Counted from the stretch's first letter, positions 10,620 through 21,813 are shown. The stretch: DNA of 64,000 nucleotides from Protula sp. h YS-2021 (GCA_949752745.1 OX457025.1:50985098-51049097); one strand, 5' to 3'. Notes: generated by a model not told the origin, from the sequence alone. Translations and numbers: made by a program.

Positions 10620-11105
10620 GCTTTGCTTAGCGAAACTGAGAGGGAAAGGCGGCGATGGTTGTGACCTTAGAGGGAGAGACGGCTGAGGGTATGGCCCTGA
10701 GAGGGAGAGGCGACCGAGGGTGTGGCCCTGAGAGGGAGAGGCGACCGAGAGTGTGGCCCTGAGAGGGAGAGGCGACCGAGGGTGTGGCCCTGAGAGGGAA
10801 AGGCGGCGAAGGTGTGGCCCTAAGGAGGAGGGACGGCCGAGGTGTGACCCTGGGAGGAAGGCGCCTGAGGGTGTGACTCTGAGAGGGAGAGGCGGCCGAA
10901 GGGGTGGCCCTGAGAGGGAGAGACGGCCGAAGGTGTGGCGCTGAGAGGAAGAGGCGGTCGAAGGTGTGACCCTGAGAGAGAGAGAGAGACGGCCGGGGGT
11001 GTGGCCATGAGAGGAAGAGGCGTACGAGGGTGTGACCCTGAGAGGGAGAGACGGCCGTGGATGTGACCCTTTAGAGGGGAAGGCGACCGAAGGTGTGACT
11101 GAGGA
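10620..11105 (+). repeat. 31-bp GA/GC-rich minisatellite
   Basis: About 15 tandem copies with a period of 31 bp in the cleanest part (unit starts at 10692, 10723, 10754, 10785). The consensus contains TGTGGCCCTGAGAGGGAGAG and GCGACCGAGG. Later units vary in length. Open frames on both strands through this array are low-complexity shadows. Confidence 0.9.
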
Positions 11106-11217
11106 CTGCATTCCCTGAATAGGTTATTGTGGCAGGAAAATTGTCAAAGTGCAAGGACTTTTGCGTATCTCTTTATTATTTGACCCGACTCTCCAGAAGA
11201 CATACAGGTACGTTTTG

Positions 11218-13870
11218 ACTGGCTAAAATTTAAAATCATGGAATACTCATTAAAATATTGTAAGACAAGAGCTAAGAAAAATAAGCAAGAGAGCAAGCTC
11301 TGAATAGCGAGCTCGAAAAACTAGATGATAAAATATGTGAAGAAAAGGTAAGTGACGAAGAACTAAATCGATACGAAGAAATAAAACATGAACTCGAATC
11401 CATAATTGCCGAAAAAGTACACGGAAACTGGATCAGATCTCGACTTACTTATATTGAAAAGAACGAGAAAAGCAATTCGTATTTCTTAAACAAATCTAAA
11501 ACGTCTTATGAGAAAAAACGGGAAGTAAATTAATTGATGATACAGGTTTAGAAATTACAAATGAGAAAATAATTATGAAAATGTTGGAAAGTTATTACTC
11601 CAAGCTTTATAGCTCCTCCTTAAAGGATATAAAAACCTTCGAAATTAATATAAGCAACATTACGGTAGACAACCAACTAACAGAAACACAAAAAGAATAT
11701 GTGAAGGAGTCTTAAGTGAGATCGAATGTTTGGAAGTGCCAATAACTTTTCAACCAAACAAATCACCCGGTTGCGATGGACTTCCGGCCGAATTTTACCG
11801 TCATGTTTGGCCCCGCATTGGACCAAAACTTACAGAATGTCTTAATAATGCTATACACACAGGATCACTTACTACATCTCAAAAGAGAGGTGTTATAACC
11901 CTGCTAGAAAAAAAGGGAAAAGACCCTAATTAAATTAAAAACTGGCGACCAATAAGTCTCCTTAATACAGCCTACAAAATCTATAAACAATTTAAACATG
12001 TGCATAGAACACGACTCTTTCAACATGTTAAGGATTCAGATAGGAAGAAATCAAACAACAATGCATAGGATTAACTTTGATGAAAAGATAAAAAAAATAT
12101 AAATTGTACTTTTAAGATTAGGTCACAGCGAGATCTTAGTCTCTGGGGCAGGGTACTCATATCCAAGTCGTTTGGTATATCAAAAATTACACATTCAATG
12201 TCAGTTCTAGACGTAGGAAATGCCACTCAAAGAAATATACAAACTGAAATAAACAATTTTATTTGGCGATATAAACCAGCCAAGGTAAAACACTCAACCA
12301 TAATTGCGAACTACGACGAAGCAGATATGAATGTCATAGATGTGGAAAGTCAATTTAAAGCACTTAGAATGTCCTGGATTTGGCGCATACTAAAAGGAGC
12401 CGGATGGAACCAACATATAAGAATAATGTTCGAGCCTATGAGGGGACTGAAATTTCTGCTGAGATGCCATTATCATACAAATACTTTGCCTCAACTGCCC
12501 TTATTTTACCAAAACCTGCTAAAATTTGCCAACATGATAATCTTTTCGAGACAATCCCAATATATTATATGGAACAATAACGAGATATTAATAGACGGTC
12601 AAAATAATTTCTTCCAAAGTTGGTTCGACAAGGGAATAGTTTTTATTCAAGATTTATTGGACAATCATGGCCAATTTTTAACTTATGAAAATTTTCTACA
12701 TAAATATAAAATTAAAACTAATTACTTAAAATACTCTGGGTTGATAAGTGCCATCCAAAAATCAATTAATAGAGGCTCTGTATTAGCCGACGCATCTGGC
12801 ACAATTATACCAACGATAAACTTTAATAGTAATATGTTTCAATTTAGCAGTGGAATCAAAACCAATATATCTAACGAATTTTTTATCTCTAGTATCAACA
12901 CAACCTACACAATCACGAAAATGGCTTCTAAACGACGATATAGATGAAACCACATTTTATAATAGCCTAAAACAAGCAAAAATGAGTACAAATGAGCCCG
13001 AATTATTATCCCTACAATTTAAAATTATGCATAATGTTAACAATTGTGGATCAAATCTTTTTAAATGGGGAATAGGGACAAGTGAAACCTGCGAGATTTG
13101 CAACAGTCGTGAACCAGACTCAGTAACACATGCTTTAACTAAGTGCTCTAAAACAAAAGCATGGTTAGATGAATTCTTTACTCAGATAGATCCGGAAAGA
13201 AATTTTACAATTAATATTAGCCCAAATGATTTTATTTTCGGCGTCAGAGATATGGCACTAAATCATATTATTATCATAATTAAATTCTACATTTGTTACT
13301 TACGAGGCTATAAAAAGAAGTTTTCTTGTAACGTTTTACTGAATGAAATTTACAAAAGAGTGCAAGTTGACAAAATCTGTCTTTCGAAACCAAAATTTCT
13401 CAAAAAGTGGGGATATTACAAAAACATCATTGAAAAAAGCGAAGCGTTCTTTACAAAAGAGTGCAAGTTGACAAAATCTGTCTTTCGAAACCAAAATTTC
13501 TCAAAAAGTGGGGATATTACAAAAACATCATTGAAAAAAGCGAAGCGTTTTATCAAATTCTGTTAAATAATATCACATTTAATTGAGGATTTTCTCTTTA
13601 TGCGTACGCTGTGAGGAAGGTGATGGAATAAAATATATATGAACATATAATATGTATATGAATTATTGTTTTTGTGAATTAATTTAACAACACACAGAGT
13701 AAATGTGGATGCTGTGACATCCAGCGGTTGTAAATCGTGCCGTCTGTGTCGTCTGTCTTTTGCCATCAGATGGAAGCGTGAGTGTGCTAGGGTGAAAAGT
13801 ATGTGGCGTCTAGTGTCGTGTCCTTGTTCTTGTTTTGGTAAATAAACGTTTAAAAACAAAAAAAAAATAA
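11218..13870 (+). mobile_element. Decayed Tx1/L1-clade LINE, 5'-truncated
   Basis: The + strand encodes pieces of an L1-type ORF2. The start (near 11218) is inside ORF2 between the endonuclease and RT (WIRSRLTYIEKNEKSNSYFL). RT motif region KSPGCDGLPAEFYR is at 11760-11805, followed by GVITLLEKKGKDP and NWRPISLLNTAYK. The sequence then jumps to the post-RT C-terminal domain (QTEINNFIWRYKPAKV, FKALRMSWIWRILKGAGW) and a CEICNSREPDSVTHALTKC zinc knuckle at about 13090-13145. The palm with its catalytic FADD is missing, so an internal deletion lies around 11990-12140. The 3' part ends with AATAAA at 13842 and a poly-A tract at 13857-13869. Intronic and non-functional. Confidence 0.8.
13351..13552 (+). 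repeat. 101-bp tandem duplication inside the LINE 3' end
   Basis: The segment beginning TACAAAAGAGTGCAAGTTGA at 13351 is repeated with near identity from 13452, period 101 bp. Because 101 is not a multiple of three, it shifts the ORF2 frame. The high identity suggests a recent slippage or unequal exchange. Confidence 0.9.
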
Positions 13871-14279
13871 TTATTTGAAATAGGTGATAGAAATTCGAGT
13901 GGGTCTTTGTATCTTTCGCGCTCCTTAGGCATCGCCTAAGCAGGGAGTTGAAGGGTAGGGCGGGGGAGGAGGGGAGATTGGGGTACGGATTGAGTAAGAC
14001 AGTGATTTAGATCAGTGCAGTTAAGTAGTGGAGCGATGTGTGGATAGGCTTAGATCGCGGGTGGTGGGGGGAGGGGGTGAGTTGTAGGGGGGTTGATGTT
14101 GGGCAGTATGCTGCTGGTCGTGTTTATTTCTCTTTCAATTCAATTATGTAATGTTCTTATGTCACATGCTCTGTTGTGTGATTGGATTTGAGTGGAGACT
14201 GCTGCGTGCATGGAGACTTGGCCGTGTCTCCGCGTGGCCTCTTATCCGCTTGTGTGTATAAGCGCTTTGAGAGTGGATA
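13870..14279. other. Intronic spacer, no gene seen
   Basis: G-rich unique sequence with no recognisable gene, RNA or transposon end. Confidence 0.5.
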
Positions 14280-15215
14280 TTTTAAAGTCCATTGTGTGCA
14301 GGGGGGTTCTCGTAGATTAGACCATGTGCTTGTGTACGTGTCTCTGCGGACCTAAGACCGTGTACGCGAAAGTGTGGAATGTAGACCACATGTCCGAATA
14401 CGTGAAAGTGTGTAGTGAAGGTCACATGACCGTGTACGTGAAAGTTTTGAGAGAAGACCACGTGTACGTGAAAGTGTTGAGTGTTGACCACATGTCCGCA
14501 TAAGATAATGTGTTGAGAGTAGACCACATGTCCGTGTAGGTGAAGCTGTAGACAGAAGACCACATGTGGGTGAAAGTGTGGAGAGTAGACCACGTGTCCG
14601 TGTGGAGAGTAGACCACAGTTGAAACTGTAGACGGAAGACCACGTGTGCGTGAAAGTGTGGAGAGTAGACCACATGTTCATGTATGTGAAAGTGTAGACA
14701 GAAATCCACATGTCCGTGTGCGTGAAAGTGTGGACAGAAGACCACATGCTCGTCTATGTGAAAGTGTAGACAGAAGGGCACATTTCCGTGTGCACGAAAG
14801 TGTGGACAGAAGACCACATGTTCATGCATGCGAAAGTGTGGAGAGAAGACCACACGTCCATGCTTGCGAAAGTGTGGAGAGAAGACCACACGTCCAAGCA
14901 TGCGAAAGTGTGGAGAGAAGACCACACGTCCATGCTTGCGAAAGTGTGGAGAGAAGACCACATGTCTATGCTTGTGAAAGTGTGGAGAGAAGACCTCACG
15001 ACTGTGTTTGCGAAAATGTGGAGAGACGACCACACGTCTATGCTTGCGAAAGTGTGGAGAGAAGACCACTCGTCCATGCTTGCGAAAGTGTGGACGTTAG
15101 ACTAGTTGCCTGTATATGTGAAAGTGTGGACAGGTAGACTACATGTCCGTTTATGTGAAAGTATGACAGAAGACCACTTGTCCGTGTGTGTTAAAGTGTG
15201 GACAGACGACCAGAC
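14280..15215 (+). repeat. 36-bp minisatellite array
   Basis: About 25 tandem copies of a 36-bp unit with GAAAGTGTGGAGAGAAGACC followed by ACACGTCCATGCTTGC. The period is a multiple of three, so frames of up to 215 codons stay open on both strands with peptide repeats such as ACESVERRPHVH. Absence of any codon bias, the presence in every frame and the intronic position argue against a gene. Confidence 0.92.
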
Positions 15216-15258
15216 GTTTTTTTTTTTGCCTTGGACTTGATTTTCCTGAATGGAATTA

Positions 15259-15264
15259 ATTAAC
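15259..15264. repeat. Polinton target-site duplication, left copy
   Basis: ATTAAC immediately precedes the left TIR; the same six bases follow the right TIR at 31673-31678. A 6-bp duplication is the norm for Polintons. Confidence 0.95.
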
Positions 15265-15769
15265 AGTAGTGTGAAAACGCCGGTTCTGGCCCAGGAAGTG
15301 ACGTCATCCGTCTGGACCGGAAGTGTCATAGGCGTAGCCATGGTAACGAAGTGACGTGATAGGCGTAGCCATGGTAACGAAGTGACGTGATAGGCGTAAC
15401 CCTGGTAACAAAGTGAGGACCCCCTTCCCCCCTAGGCGGCATTCGGGACAGACCCATGGTGATAAAGTGAGAACCTCCCCACACCAGGACATACTATGTA
15501 TGGACCCCCCCCCCCCCCCTAGGCGGCAGACACACCAAGCCTACACTATGTGTGGTAGACGTAACCATGGTGATAAAGTGAGGACCCCCCACCCTAGGCG
15601 AGCAACATTCTGCCAAGTCAGCAACATTCTGCCAAGTTAAACACCACAATTTAATTACATCAGATTGGTATATTTAAGGATGAGCTCCCCGCACTAAACC
15701 ATGGATGCAACAAGGACGACAACAAGGATGGCAACAAGGACGGCAACAAGAGACATCATGGACAACACA
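15265..15769 (+). repeat. Polinton left terminal inverted repeat
   Basis: About 505 bp matching the reverse complement of 31180-31672 with few differences, mainly in the lengths of C/G runs. It contains a CRE-like TGACGTCA (15299-15306), three sub-repeats with CCATGGTAACGAAGTGACGT, several CCTAGGCGGC segments, a TATA-like GGTATATTTAAGG at 15667-15679 and the ATG plus about 23 codons of the first gene. The TIR thus carries a promoter and gene start. Confidence 0.93.
15600..15680 (+). promoter_or_regulatory. Promoter module of the left terminal gene
   Basis: AGTCAGCAACATTCTGCC, AAGTTAAACACCACAATTTA, ATTACATCAGATTGGTATAT and TTAAGG precede the ATG at 15701. The order (Maf-half-site-like TCAGCA, AAGTTA-CACACCA-like block, GATTACATC, TATA) is the same as in the three modules before the polymerase gene, which supports a shared promoter design. 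The mirror copy in the right TIR lies at about 31262-31345. Confidence 0.65.
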
Positions 15770-16051
15770 ACATCTGTCAACATCGACATTGATGACTTAA
15801 CGGCTTTTCAGGCTAATGAATCTGTTTACATCATGGTAAAGTTGGATGATAAAACTGAAGCAGTTGATATTACATATGCTTTGCAGGAGGCGTTAGGATT
15901 TCCGTCTCAGATCGCTTTAGTGAAGCCTGATGTAACAATCACAGTGATAAAAAACGGTCGTGAAGTAACGCTAACCACACAATGCTGCAGATGTTCGACG
16001 TGGCTGGAATATGCGGGACAGTGTCATAACTGCGGAAATCCAACATGCTGA
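15701..16051 (+). CDS. Polinton left terminal protein, C-terminal Cys cluster, unknown function
   Basis: An intact 116-residue ORF beginning at the first ATG downstream of a TATA-like box. Residues 1-23 (Thr/Arg-rich, MDATRTTTRMATRTATRD) are encoded by the TIR and are identical in design to the start of the gene at the other end of the element. The middle part has a mixed alpha/beta-like composition (NESVYIMVKLDD, ALQEALGFPSQIALVKPD). The C-terminus carries CCRCSTWLEYAGQCHNC, a CxxC...CxxC arrangement suggesting a zinc ribbon. I do not recognise the family. One of the few undamaged genes of this element. Confidence 0.7.
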   Translation: MDATRTTTRMATRTATRDIMDNTTSVNIDIDDLTAFQANESVYIMVKLDDKTEAVDITYALQEALGFPSQIALVKPDVTITVIKNGREVTLTTQCCRCSTWLEYAGQCHNCGNPTC

Positions 16052-16195
16052 TGTACTAAAAAACTTTAAGGCACTTTTAAGGGCCATCCAAAATTACGAA
16101 ATGAAGCATAACATGTCTGTGTGTGTGTGATGTTTGAGAATACATTTTATCACATTTCAGGTCTAGCGAATGATTACCATTTAGCGGATGAATAC

Positions 16196-16467
16196 ACATA
16201 TCCACAAATTCTGCTAAGTCAACAATTTTAACGGTAAATTACACACCATATTTTGATTACATTGAAGTGGTATAAATTCTGCTGAGTCAGCAATTTTTAA
16301 CAATTTTTGAGCAATTTTTTGACAAGTTACACACCATATTTTGATTACATCGAAGTGGTATAAATGAGTAAGACGTTTTCAGTAATAAATTGTGCTGAGT
16401 CAGCAATTTTTAACAATTTTTGACAAGTTACACACCATAGTTTGATTGCATCGAAGTGGTATAAAAG
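16196..16467 (+). promoter_or_regulatory. Triplicated promoter module: Maf-type palindrome plus TATA
   Basis: Three tandem modules precede the polymerase gene. Each has a TGCTGAGTCAGCA-like site (degenerate TGCTAAGTCAACA near 16211, exact at 16280-16292 and 16393-16405), a TTACACACCATATTTTGATT block and GAAGTGGTATAAA. TATA boxes fall at about 16271, 16359 and 16460. The exact 13-mer equals the palindromic T-MARE bound by Maf and contains an AP-1 core TGAGTCA. The last TATA lies 54 bp before the ATG at 16514, a spacing suited to RNA polymerase II initiation near 16490. Confidence 0.8.
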
Positions 16468-16513
16468 GAAGAGTGAAACGTGTATTTCACCCATTTCAGT
16501 TCTAACAACAACG

Positions 16514-19500
16514 ATGGCGGCAGTCTTCTGTCATGATTGCAATGTGGCATTTCCATCTCTGGAATTGTTCGTAGCACATACATGCAAACCAGCTAGGATG
16601 AAATGTGCTCGTGAAGAGCTTGATGAGAAGATTGAAGCCAAGAGACGAAAGACGTTGTAAGATGGTATTGACAGACCTGATCCGTTCCTCTGCTGTGAAT
16701 GCATTAAAATATTTCCATCTATGGATGCGTTTGAGGCACGTGCATGCATGATGGAAGAACAAAAAGACGGTACAAGTAGGGAGAGGCAGAAGAGTTAGTC
16801 TTGGTGAAAACGCACAGGAAAGACGGTTTGAGCCTGAGGATGGATCGGATTTGCTACTTGAAATGCGACAGCAAGAGAACCTAATCAAGGCACATTTGCT
16901 AGAAACGTTAAACCATGGAATGAAATGGTACATTGTCGTACATGCACGCTTCAAAAAACTGACGGCGAATGCTGAAGGTGTTATGGTAGAACAAGTGGAT
17001 AATGCCTTTATCAGCAGTCAAACATATGCAGCATACAATCCAGCTGATATTGAGAAGGACTTGCCAGAAGCCTATAAAGAATTGTTTACCAAGTTTGATG
17101 AACATGAGCAACAAGGTTCTGGCTGGGTGTTGGATAACATTCTGTGCATTGAAATACATACAGCTACGTCAGCGCCACTAGAAGCGAATAGTTTTATCAA
17201 ACTGCCGAAGAAAGTAAAGAATGTGTTAAACATAAAGACTGACGACAATAAGTGCTTCTTATGGTCTGTATTGGCTCACCTTCATCCTCATGAAAACAAC
17301 TCACAGCGTGTGCATCTTGCACACCATTTGAGAAGGAATTGAAGGTGGAAGGCATGGCATTTCAGACACCGATTACAGACATTCCAAAGTTTGAAAAGGA
17401 GAATGATGTGTCTATCAATGTTTTTGGATATGAACATGATGTAGTTGTTCCGATACAACTGAGTCGAAACACCAGCGCGAGAGAAATCAACTTACTTTTG
17501 ATTATTGATGACAATAAAAGGCATTACTGCCTCATCAAGAATTTCAGCAAACTTATTTCTTATCGATCAAAGCATCAGCATGCAGCATTTTATTGTTTCA
17601 ACTGTCTTCATGGGTTTATGCGACAAGATCTTTTAGATGAGCATCGTGAAGTGTGTGGCAAGCAGGGAGCACAACGTTTATTATTTCCAAAGGAACCTTT
17701 CATCAAGTTTAAGAATGTAGCCAAACAACAGCGAGCACCGTTTGTGATTTATGCGGACTTTGAATGTTTCACGAAAAAGCATGAAGGAGACAAGTATCAA
17801 CATCATCGTCCAAACAGCTTCGCTTATGTAGTTGTGAGTCAGTATGACACACGTGCACCAGTCGTGTACCGAGGAGACAATGCTGTGAAAGGAGACAATT
17901 CACCCATATGGTGAATGAGCGTGATGGTATTGTGCATGGTTTACAACAGCTAAAGGAAATGGTGATGACTCATGAAGACCAAGAGGATTTCAAGAACGCT
18001 GTCGATTGCTACATTTGTCATGAGCCTCTAGGAGCAGATCGTGTGAGAGATCATGACCATATCAATGGCAAATACCGCGGAGCTGCACATAGTGAATGCA
18101 ACTTACAATTCCGACTTAGAAAGGATAAGGAGGACGATAAAGATTCTTTTATCATTCCTGTATTTTTCCACAATTTACGAGGTTATGACAGCCATTTGAT
18201 TATGGAAGAAATTAGAAAGATCAAAAATGAAACCATTACAGTCATTCCCAACACCATTAAGAAATATATTGCATACACCATGAGCATTCTGAAATTTACG
18301 GACAGTTATCAGTTCATGAGTACTTCTCTACAGAAGTTGGTATCCAACCTGGTGGCAGAAGGGAAGGACAACTTTTATAACATGACGTCACACATTCATG
18401 ATGGTGACCAACAAGATTTACTGTTAAGAAAGGGAGTGTACCCTTACGATTACGTGGACGAACCATCCAAGTTTGCTGAAACACAACTGCCGTCCAATGA
18501 CAAGTTTTATAGTCCGCTTAGTGAAGAAGACAGCGATGAGTATTAGCGATGGGCAGAAAGTGTGGGATACATTCAACTGTACTACATTCGGTGAATATCA
18601 TGACCTATACCTGAAATCAGATGTGTTACTGCTGGCTGATGTGTTTGAAAACTTTTGTTAAGTATGTCTTAACACGTATGAATTGGATCCTGCTCACTAC
18701 TATACCGCGCCAGGATTGTCGTTGGATGCGATGTTAAAAGCGACATAGGTGAAATTGCAATTGATCAATGACATTGACATGTGCCAAATGGTTGAACAAG
18801 GTCTACGTGGAGGAATATCTGTCATCACACACAAGTAATCGAAATCAAAATAACCCCTACGTAGCAGATTACGATCCCATGAAACCAAACAGTCACTTGG
18901 TGTACCTCGACGCAAACAACTTGTATGGTTGGGCCATGTCACAAAACATGCCAGAAAGTGGATTTATGTGGGTGAGCGAGCCAGAATCCATCGACTTCAT
19001 GGATGTGGATGAAGATGATGACATTGGATACATTTTAGAAGTGGATTTAGAATACCCATATTCAATCCATGATCGTCATAATCACTATCCAGTGGCTGCA
19101 GAACGGAAATGTATCAAAGTGGGAGAATTGTCAGAACATAGTCAGAAGCTACGGAAAGATCTCAACATGAAAGGTAAACCTAGTGAAAAGCTTATTCCCA
19201 ACTTCTGTGACAAGAAGAAATATGTGCTTCATTATAGAAATTTACAGCAATATGTCTCACTGGGATTTAAAGTCACTAAGGTGCACCGTGCCATCTTGTT
19301 TGCACAGAGCAAATGGTTGGTAAAATACATCTCCTTGAACACGGAAAAGAGAAAATTGGCCAAGAACCCGTTTGAGAAAGACTTCTTCAAATTGATGAAC
19401 AACTCTGTGTTTGGCAAAACCATTGAAAATGTGAGAAAGCGCATGAATGTTGAACTTGTTCACAAAGAAAAGCGGTTCAAGAAGCTTGTAGCCAAACCTT

Positions 19501-20142
19501 CATTCCACAAATTTAGAATTTTCAACGAAGATTTCACCGCTGTACATTTACGCAAAGTGGATTTGTTTCTGAATAAACTCATTCAAGTTTGCTTCACCAT
19601 TCTCGACCTCAGCAAAGTGCTCATGTTCAAGTTTCATTACAACTACATCATGACCAAATATCCCGATGCAAAGCTCTTGTTCAGCGACACCGACAGTCTA
19701 TGTTATGACATAGAAACGGACGATATCTACAAAGATATGCAGGAAAATGCTGACCTGTTTGATACAAGTGACTATCCCACAGATCATTTCCTACATTCCA
19801 ACATGAACAAGAAAGTGCTTGGGAAAATGAAGGATGAGACGGCAGGCATTCCCATTGAAGAGTTTGTTGGACTTCGACCGAAAATGTTTAGTATGATGTA
19901 TGGTGGGAAAGAACGTACGGCCAAAGGCATCACTCGCGCTTGTCAAAGACGTATGAAACATAAGCAGTATATAGACAATTTGTTCATCCAAACTCAAACG
20001 ATGGTTATAGGTCATTCGAAGTCATGACCACCAGATTTTCTCGGAGAAGTTGATAAAAGTAGCTCTCTCCCCCTATTACGACAAGCGATATGTGTTGAAT
20101 GATGACTATTCCACTTTGGCGCATGGGCGTTACAGTATATAA
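16514..20142 (+). pseudogene. Protein-primed DNA polymerase B (Polinton pPolB), disrupted
   Basis: Family B DNA polymerase that replicates the element from a terminal protein. In order: N-terminal zinc-finger-like CHDCNVAFPSLELFVAHTC (from 16529) and a second CCECIKIFPSMDAFEARAC near 16690; a C2H2-like finger FYCFNCLHGFMRQD near 17590; exonuclease motif YADFE at 17750-17764; an HNH-like insert CYICHEPL...RDHDHINGKYRG at 18007-18080; exonuclease motif FFHNLRGYDS near 18165; polymerase motif A YLDANNLYGWAM near 18902; motif B KLMNNSVFGKT near 19390; motif C DTDS at 19686-19697. The catalytic residues are still present, but stops or frameshifts occur around 16660, 16800, 17342, 17910, 18546, 18661 and 20027. 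The reading ends with HGRYSI and a stop at 20140-20142. Start chosen at the ATG below the TATA box. Confidence 0.92.
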
Positions 20143-20150
20143 TGGGGAGA
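20115..20150 (+). promoter_or_regulatory. TATA box upstream of the 20198 gene
   Basis: CAGTATATAATGGGGAG at 20133-20149 overlaps the end of the polymerase gene and lies about 55 bp before the next ATG at 20198, the same spacing as for the polymerase gene. Confidence 0.45.
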
Positions 20151-20197
20151 CTCTCCAAGTGTAGAGCTAGTTGAGGTGTGAACACTGAAGCGTGAAC

Positions 20198-20786
20198 ATG
20201 AATCGGAAAAGATCTGCAACGGATATGGATACTCTTGCTGATTAAGTGAAAGACTTAAACGTGAAAAATCCCACTACCACCATTAAGAAATTAAAAGTGG
20301 AGACGGCACCAACACCACAGTCGTGGGATGGAATGCTTTCTCTATGGAAAGTATATCAAGATTATGAAATAAAACAATAAAACAATGAAGGAGTGGTGAA
20401 CATTCGCAAATACCACTTTGATATCAAGAATTGGCGTGCAGTCTTACGATTCCTAGAAGCTGTCCGCTGTTCGCCATCATCCGAGCATAAGTAGACGAGA
20501 TAGCTTATAGTTGATTCAACTGTTGAACGAGATGGAGGACTATTTGTTGGATTATGAACCCATTACATATGGATTCTCATATATGAGAAACTTATGTGAT
20601 GGCATTGTGCTACGACATTTTGGAAAATTTATCATACTTTCGCCGGACGACCAATCCGTGTTGAAGGATCATCTAGGCAAGTTGAGGATACCCGACTTTC
20701 TCCTAGCAGTCTCAAATGATTTAGAAGTGCGCGTGATTAAGAACTGTCTAGACGTGTTTGTACAATTTCGCCAAATGACGAGCTAA
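20198..20786 (+). pseudogene. Polinton gene of unknown function, disrupted
   Basis: From ATG 20198 (MNRKRSATDMDTLAD) one frame runs with two in-frame stops (20243-20245 and about 20378) through PTPQSWDGMLSLWKVYQDYE and KYHFDIKNWRAVLRFLEAV to about 20490; the sequence then continues in another frame (IQLLNEMEDYLLDYEPITYG, LSPDDQSVLKDHLGKLRIPD) to a stop at 20784-20786. I read it as one protein of about 190 residues broken by stops and one frameshift. Composition is mixed and no family is recognised. It follows the polymerase gene in the same orientation. Confidence 0.5.
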
Positions 20787-20863
20787 CAGAACACTACGAC
20801 ATCATCACCCTCAGCACAGTGGAATGAACGCGCTGTTACAAGCATTGGATTGGGAAGAACCTT

Positions 20864-21151
20864 ATGCTTGAATTCAAAGAGGAAGGAATACAAATTATGC
20901 GGGGTACCAAATTCATTGAGTTGACACAGCCTATGCGGGTGATGGACATAGACATCAATCAAGAAGGATATGAACTGAAACTGTCTGAACATGAAACTGT
21001 TAAAGTGATAATATTTGGTGATGCAAGTTATATAAGCTTTCATAGCATTTACAAACATGGGTGTAATGTCTATGATACATATATTAATTTAGATTGCAAT
21101 GAATGGTATTCATTGATTAATGTATTGAAACATGACTGTGTTTGTAAATAA
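20864..21151 (+). CDS. Small Polinton ORF, unknown function
   Basis: Open frame of 95 residues starting MLEFKEEGIQIMRGTKFIEL and ending LINVLKHDCVCK. It is Asp/Glu-rich with a beta-like pattern (VMDIDINQEGYELKLSEHE). It is the last + strand gene before the convergent poly-A region. The start is uncertain because an overlapping ATG at 20826 opens a different short frame. No family recognised. Confidence 0.5.
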   Translation: MLEFKEEGIQIMRGTKFIELTQPMRVMDIDINQEGYELKLSEHETVKVIIFGDASYISFHSIYKHGCNVYDTYINLDCNEWYSLINVLKHDCVCK

Positions 21152-21290
21152 AAGTTTGTAAATAGAGTTTGTAAATAAAAGTTTGTAATTAGGTTTGTAA
21201 ATAGAGTTTTGTAAATAAGAGTTTGTAAATAGATATAACACAATAAACAAGACAGTTGTTTGAAACTTGGGTTGTTTTATTGATCATCAA
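21145..21290. terminator. Convergent polyadenylation region
   Basis: Several GTTTGTAAATA(A)A copies give AATAAA signals at about 21147, 21173 and 21241 on +, while TTTATT at about 21276 provides a signal for the - strand genes. The region separates the + gene block (polymerase) from the - block (protease, capsid, ATPase, integrase). Confidence 0.7.
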
Positions 21291-21375
21291 ACTTGAGCAA
21301 TTATCAACAGCTTACCTAACTTAACTTACTTAACAATATAAGTTTATATACAAATTAACTACAGCAACAACAACA

Positions 21376-21813
21376 TTAATAAAACAATGGCTTATAATGT
21401 CTATATACAAAATCCTTTACAATAAAATCACCATCCTTTCTTTTTACTATATTGACAATATCAAACATACTCTGACCTCGAGCTCTATGCAATATATAAT
21501 ATACACAATAAAAACCACATGACGATGATATTGGTGTTTGTAATGATATGGAATTATACATATAATCATTCCCTAAAACCGTTTCTAAGCGATCATCTAG
21601 AGGTAAAAGTCCATAATAGTCAAAACATTCCACAGGGTCTTTGTCATAATACACTGCCACCCAATGCTCTCCTGGTTCATCTTGATCGTCTGTGTTGATG
21701 ACATGGGCATCGCGTTGTAAAGATGGTAATTGGTCCATGGCAAACACGCCTTGAAACAAGTCTTTGGTCATGACATCATGGCTCAATATGGCATCGATCT
21801 GCTTCGTGTTCAT
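21376..21813 (-). CDS. Adenovirus-like cysteine protease (Polinton PRO)
   Basis: A 145-residue ORF, apparently intact. It matches the adenain-like C5/C48-type protease that processes capsid proteins in Polintons and adenoviruses. Catalytic His is in GEHWVAVYYD (His50), the acidic residue in ECFDYYG (Asp65), the oxyanion-hole Gln at position 92 and the nucleophile in SSSCGFYCVYYI (Cys99). The ATG at 21813 overlaps the stop of the major capsid gene (ATGA), consistent with tight virus-like packing. It is the 3'-most gene of the - block and the best preserved enzyme in the element. Confidence 0.93.
   Translation of the reverse strand: MNTKQIDAILSHDVMTKDLFQGVFAMDQLPSLQRDAHVINTDDQDEPGEHWVAVYYDKDPVECFDYYGLLPLDDRLETVLGNDYMYNSISLQTPISSSCGFYCVYYILHRARGQSMFDIVNIVKRKDGDFIVKDFVYRHYKPLFY

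Noticed and set aside
10611..11111. 166-codon Ser/Pro/His-rich frame on -
   Set aside because: Translation of the 31-bp GA-rich minisatellite.
14422..15137. Long open frames (up to 215 codons) on both strands with peptide repeats
   Set aside because: They are produced by the 36-bp minisatellite; open in several frames at once, no domain, no start context, intronic.
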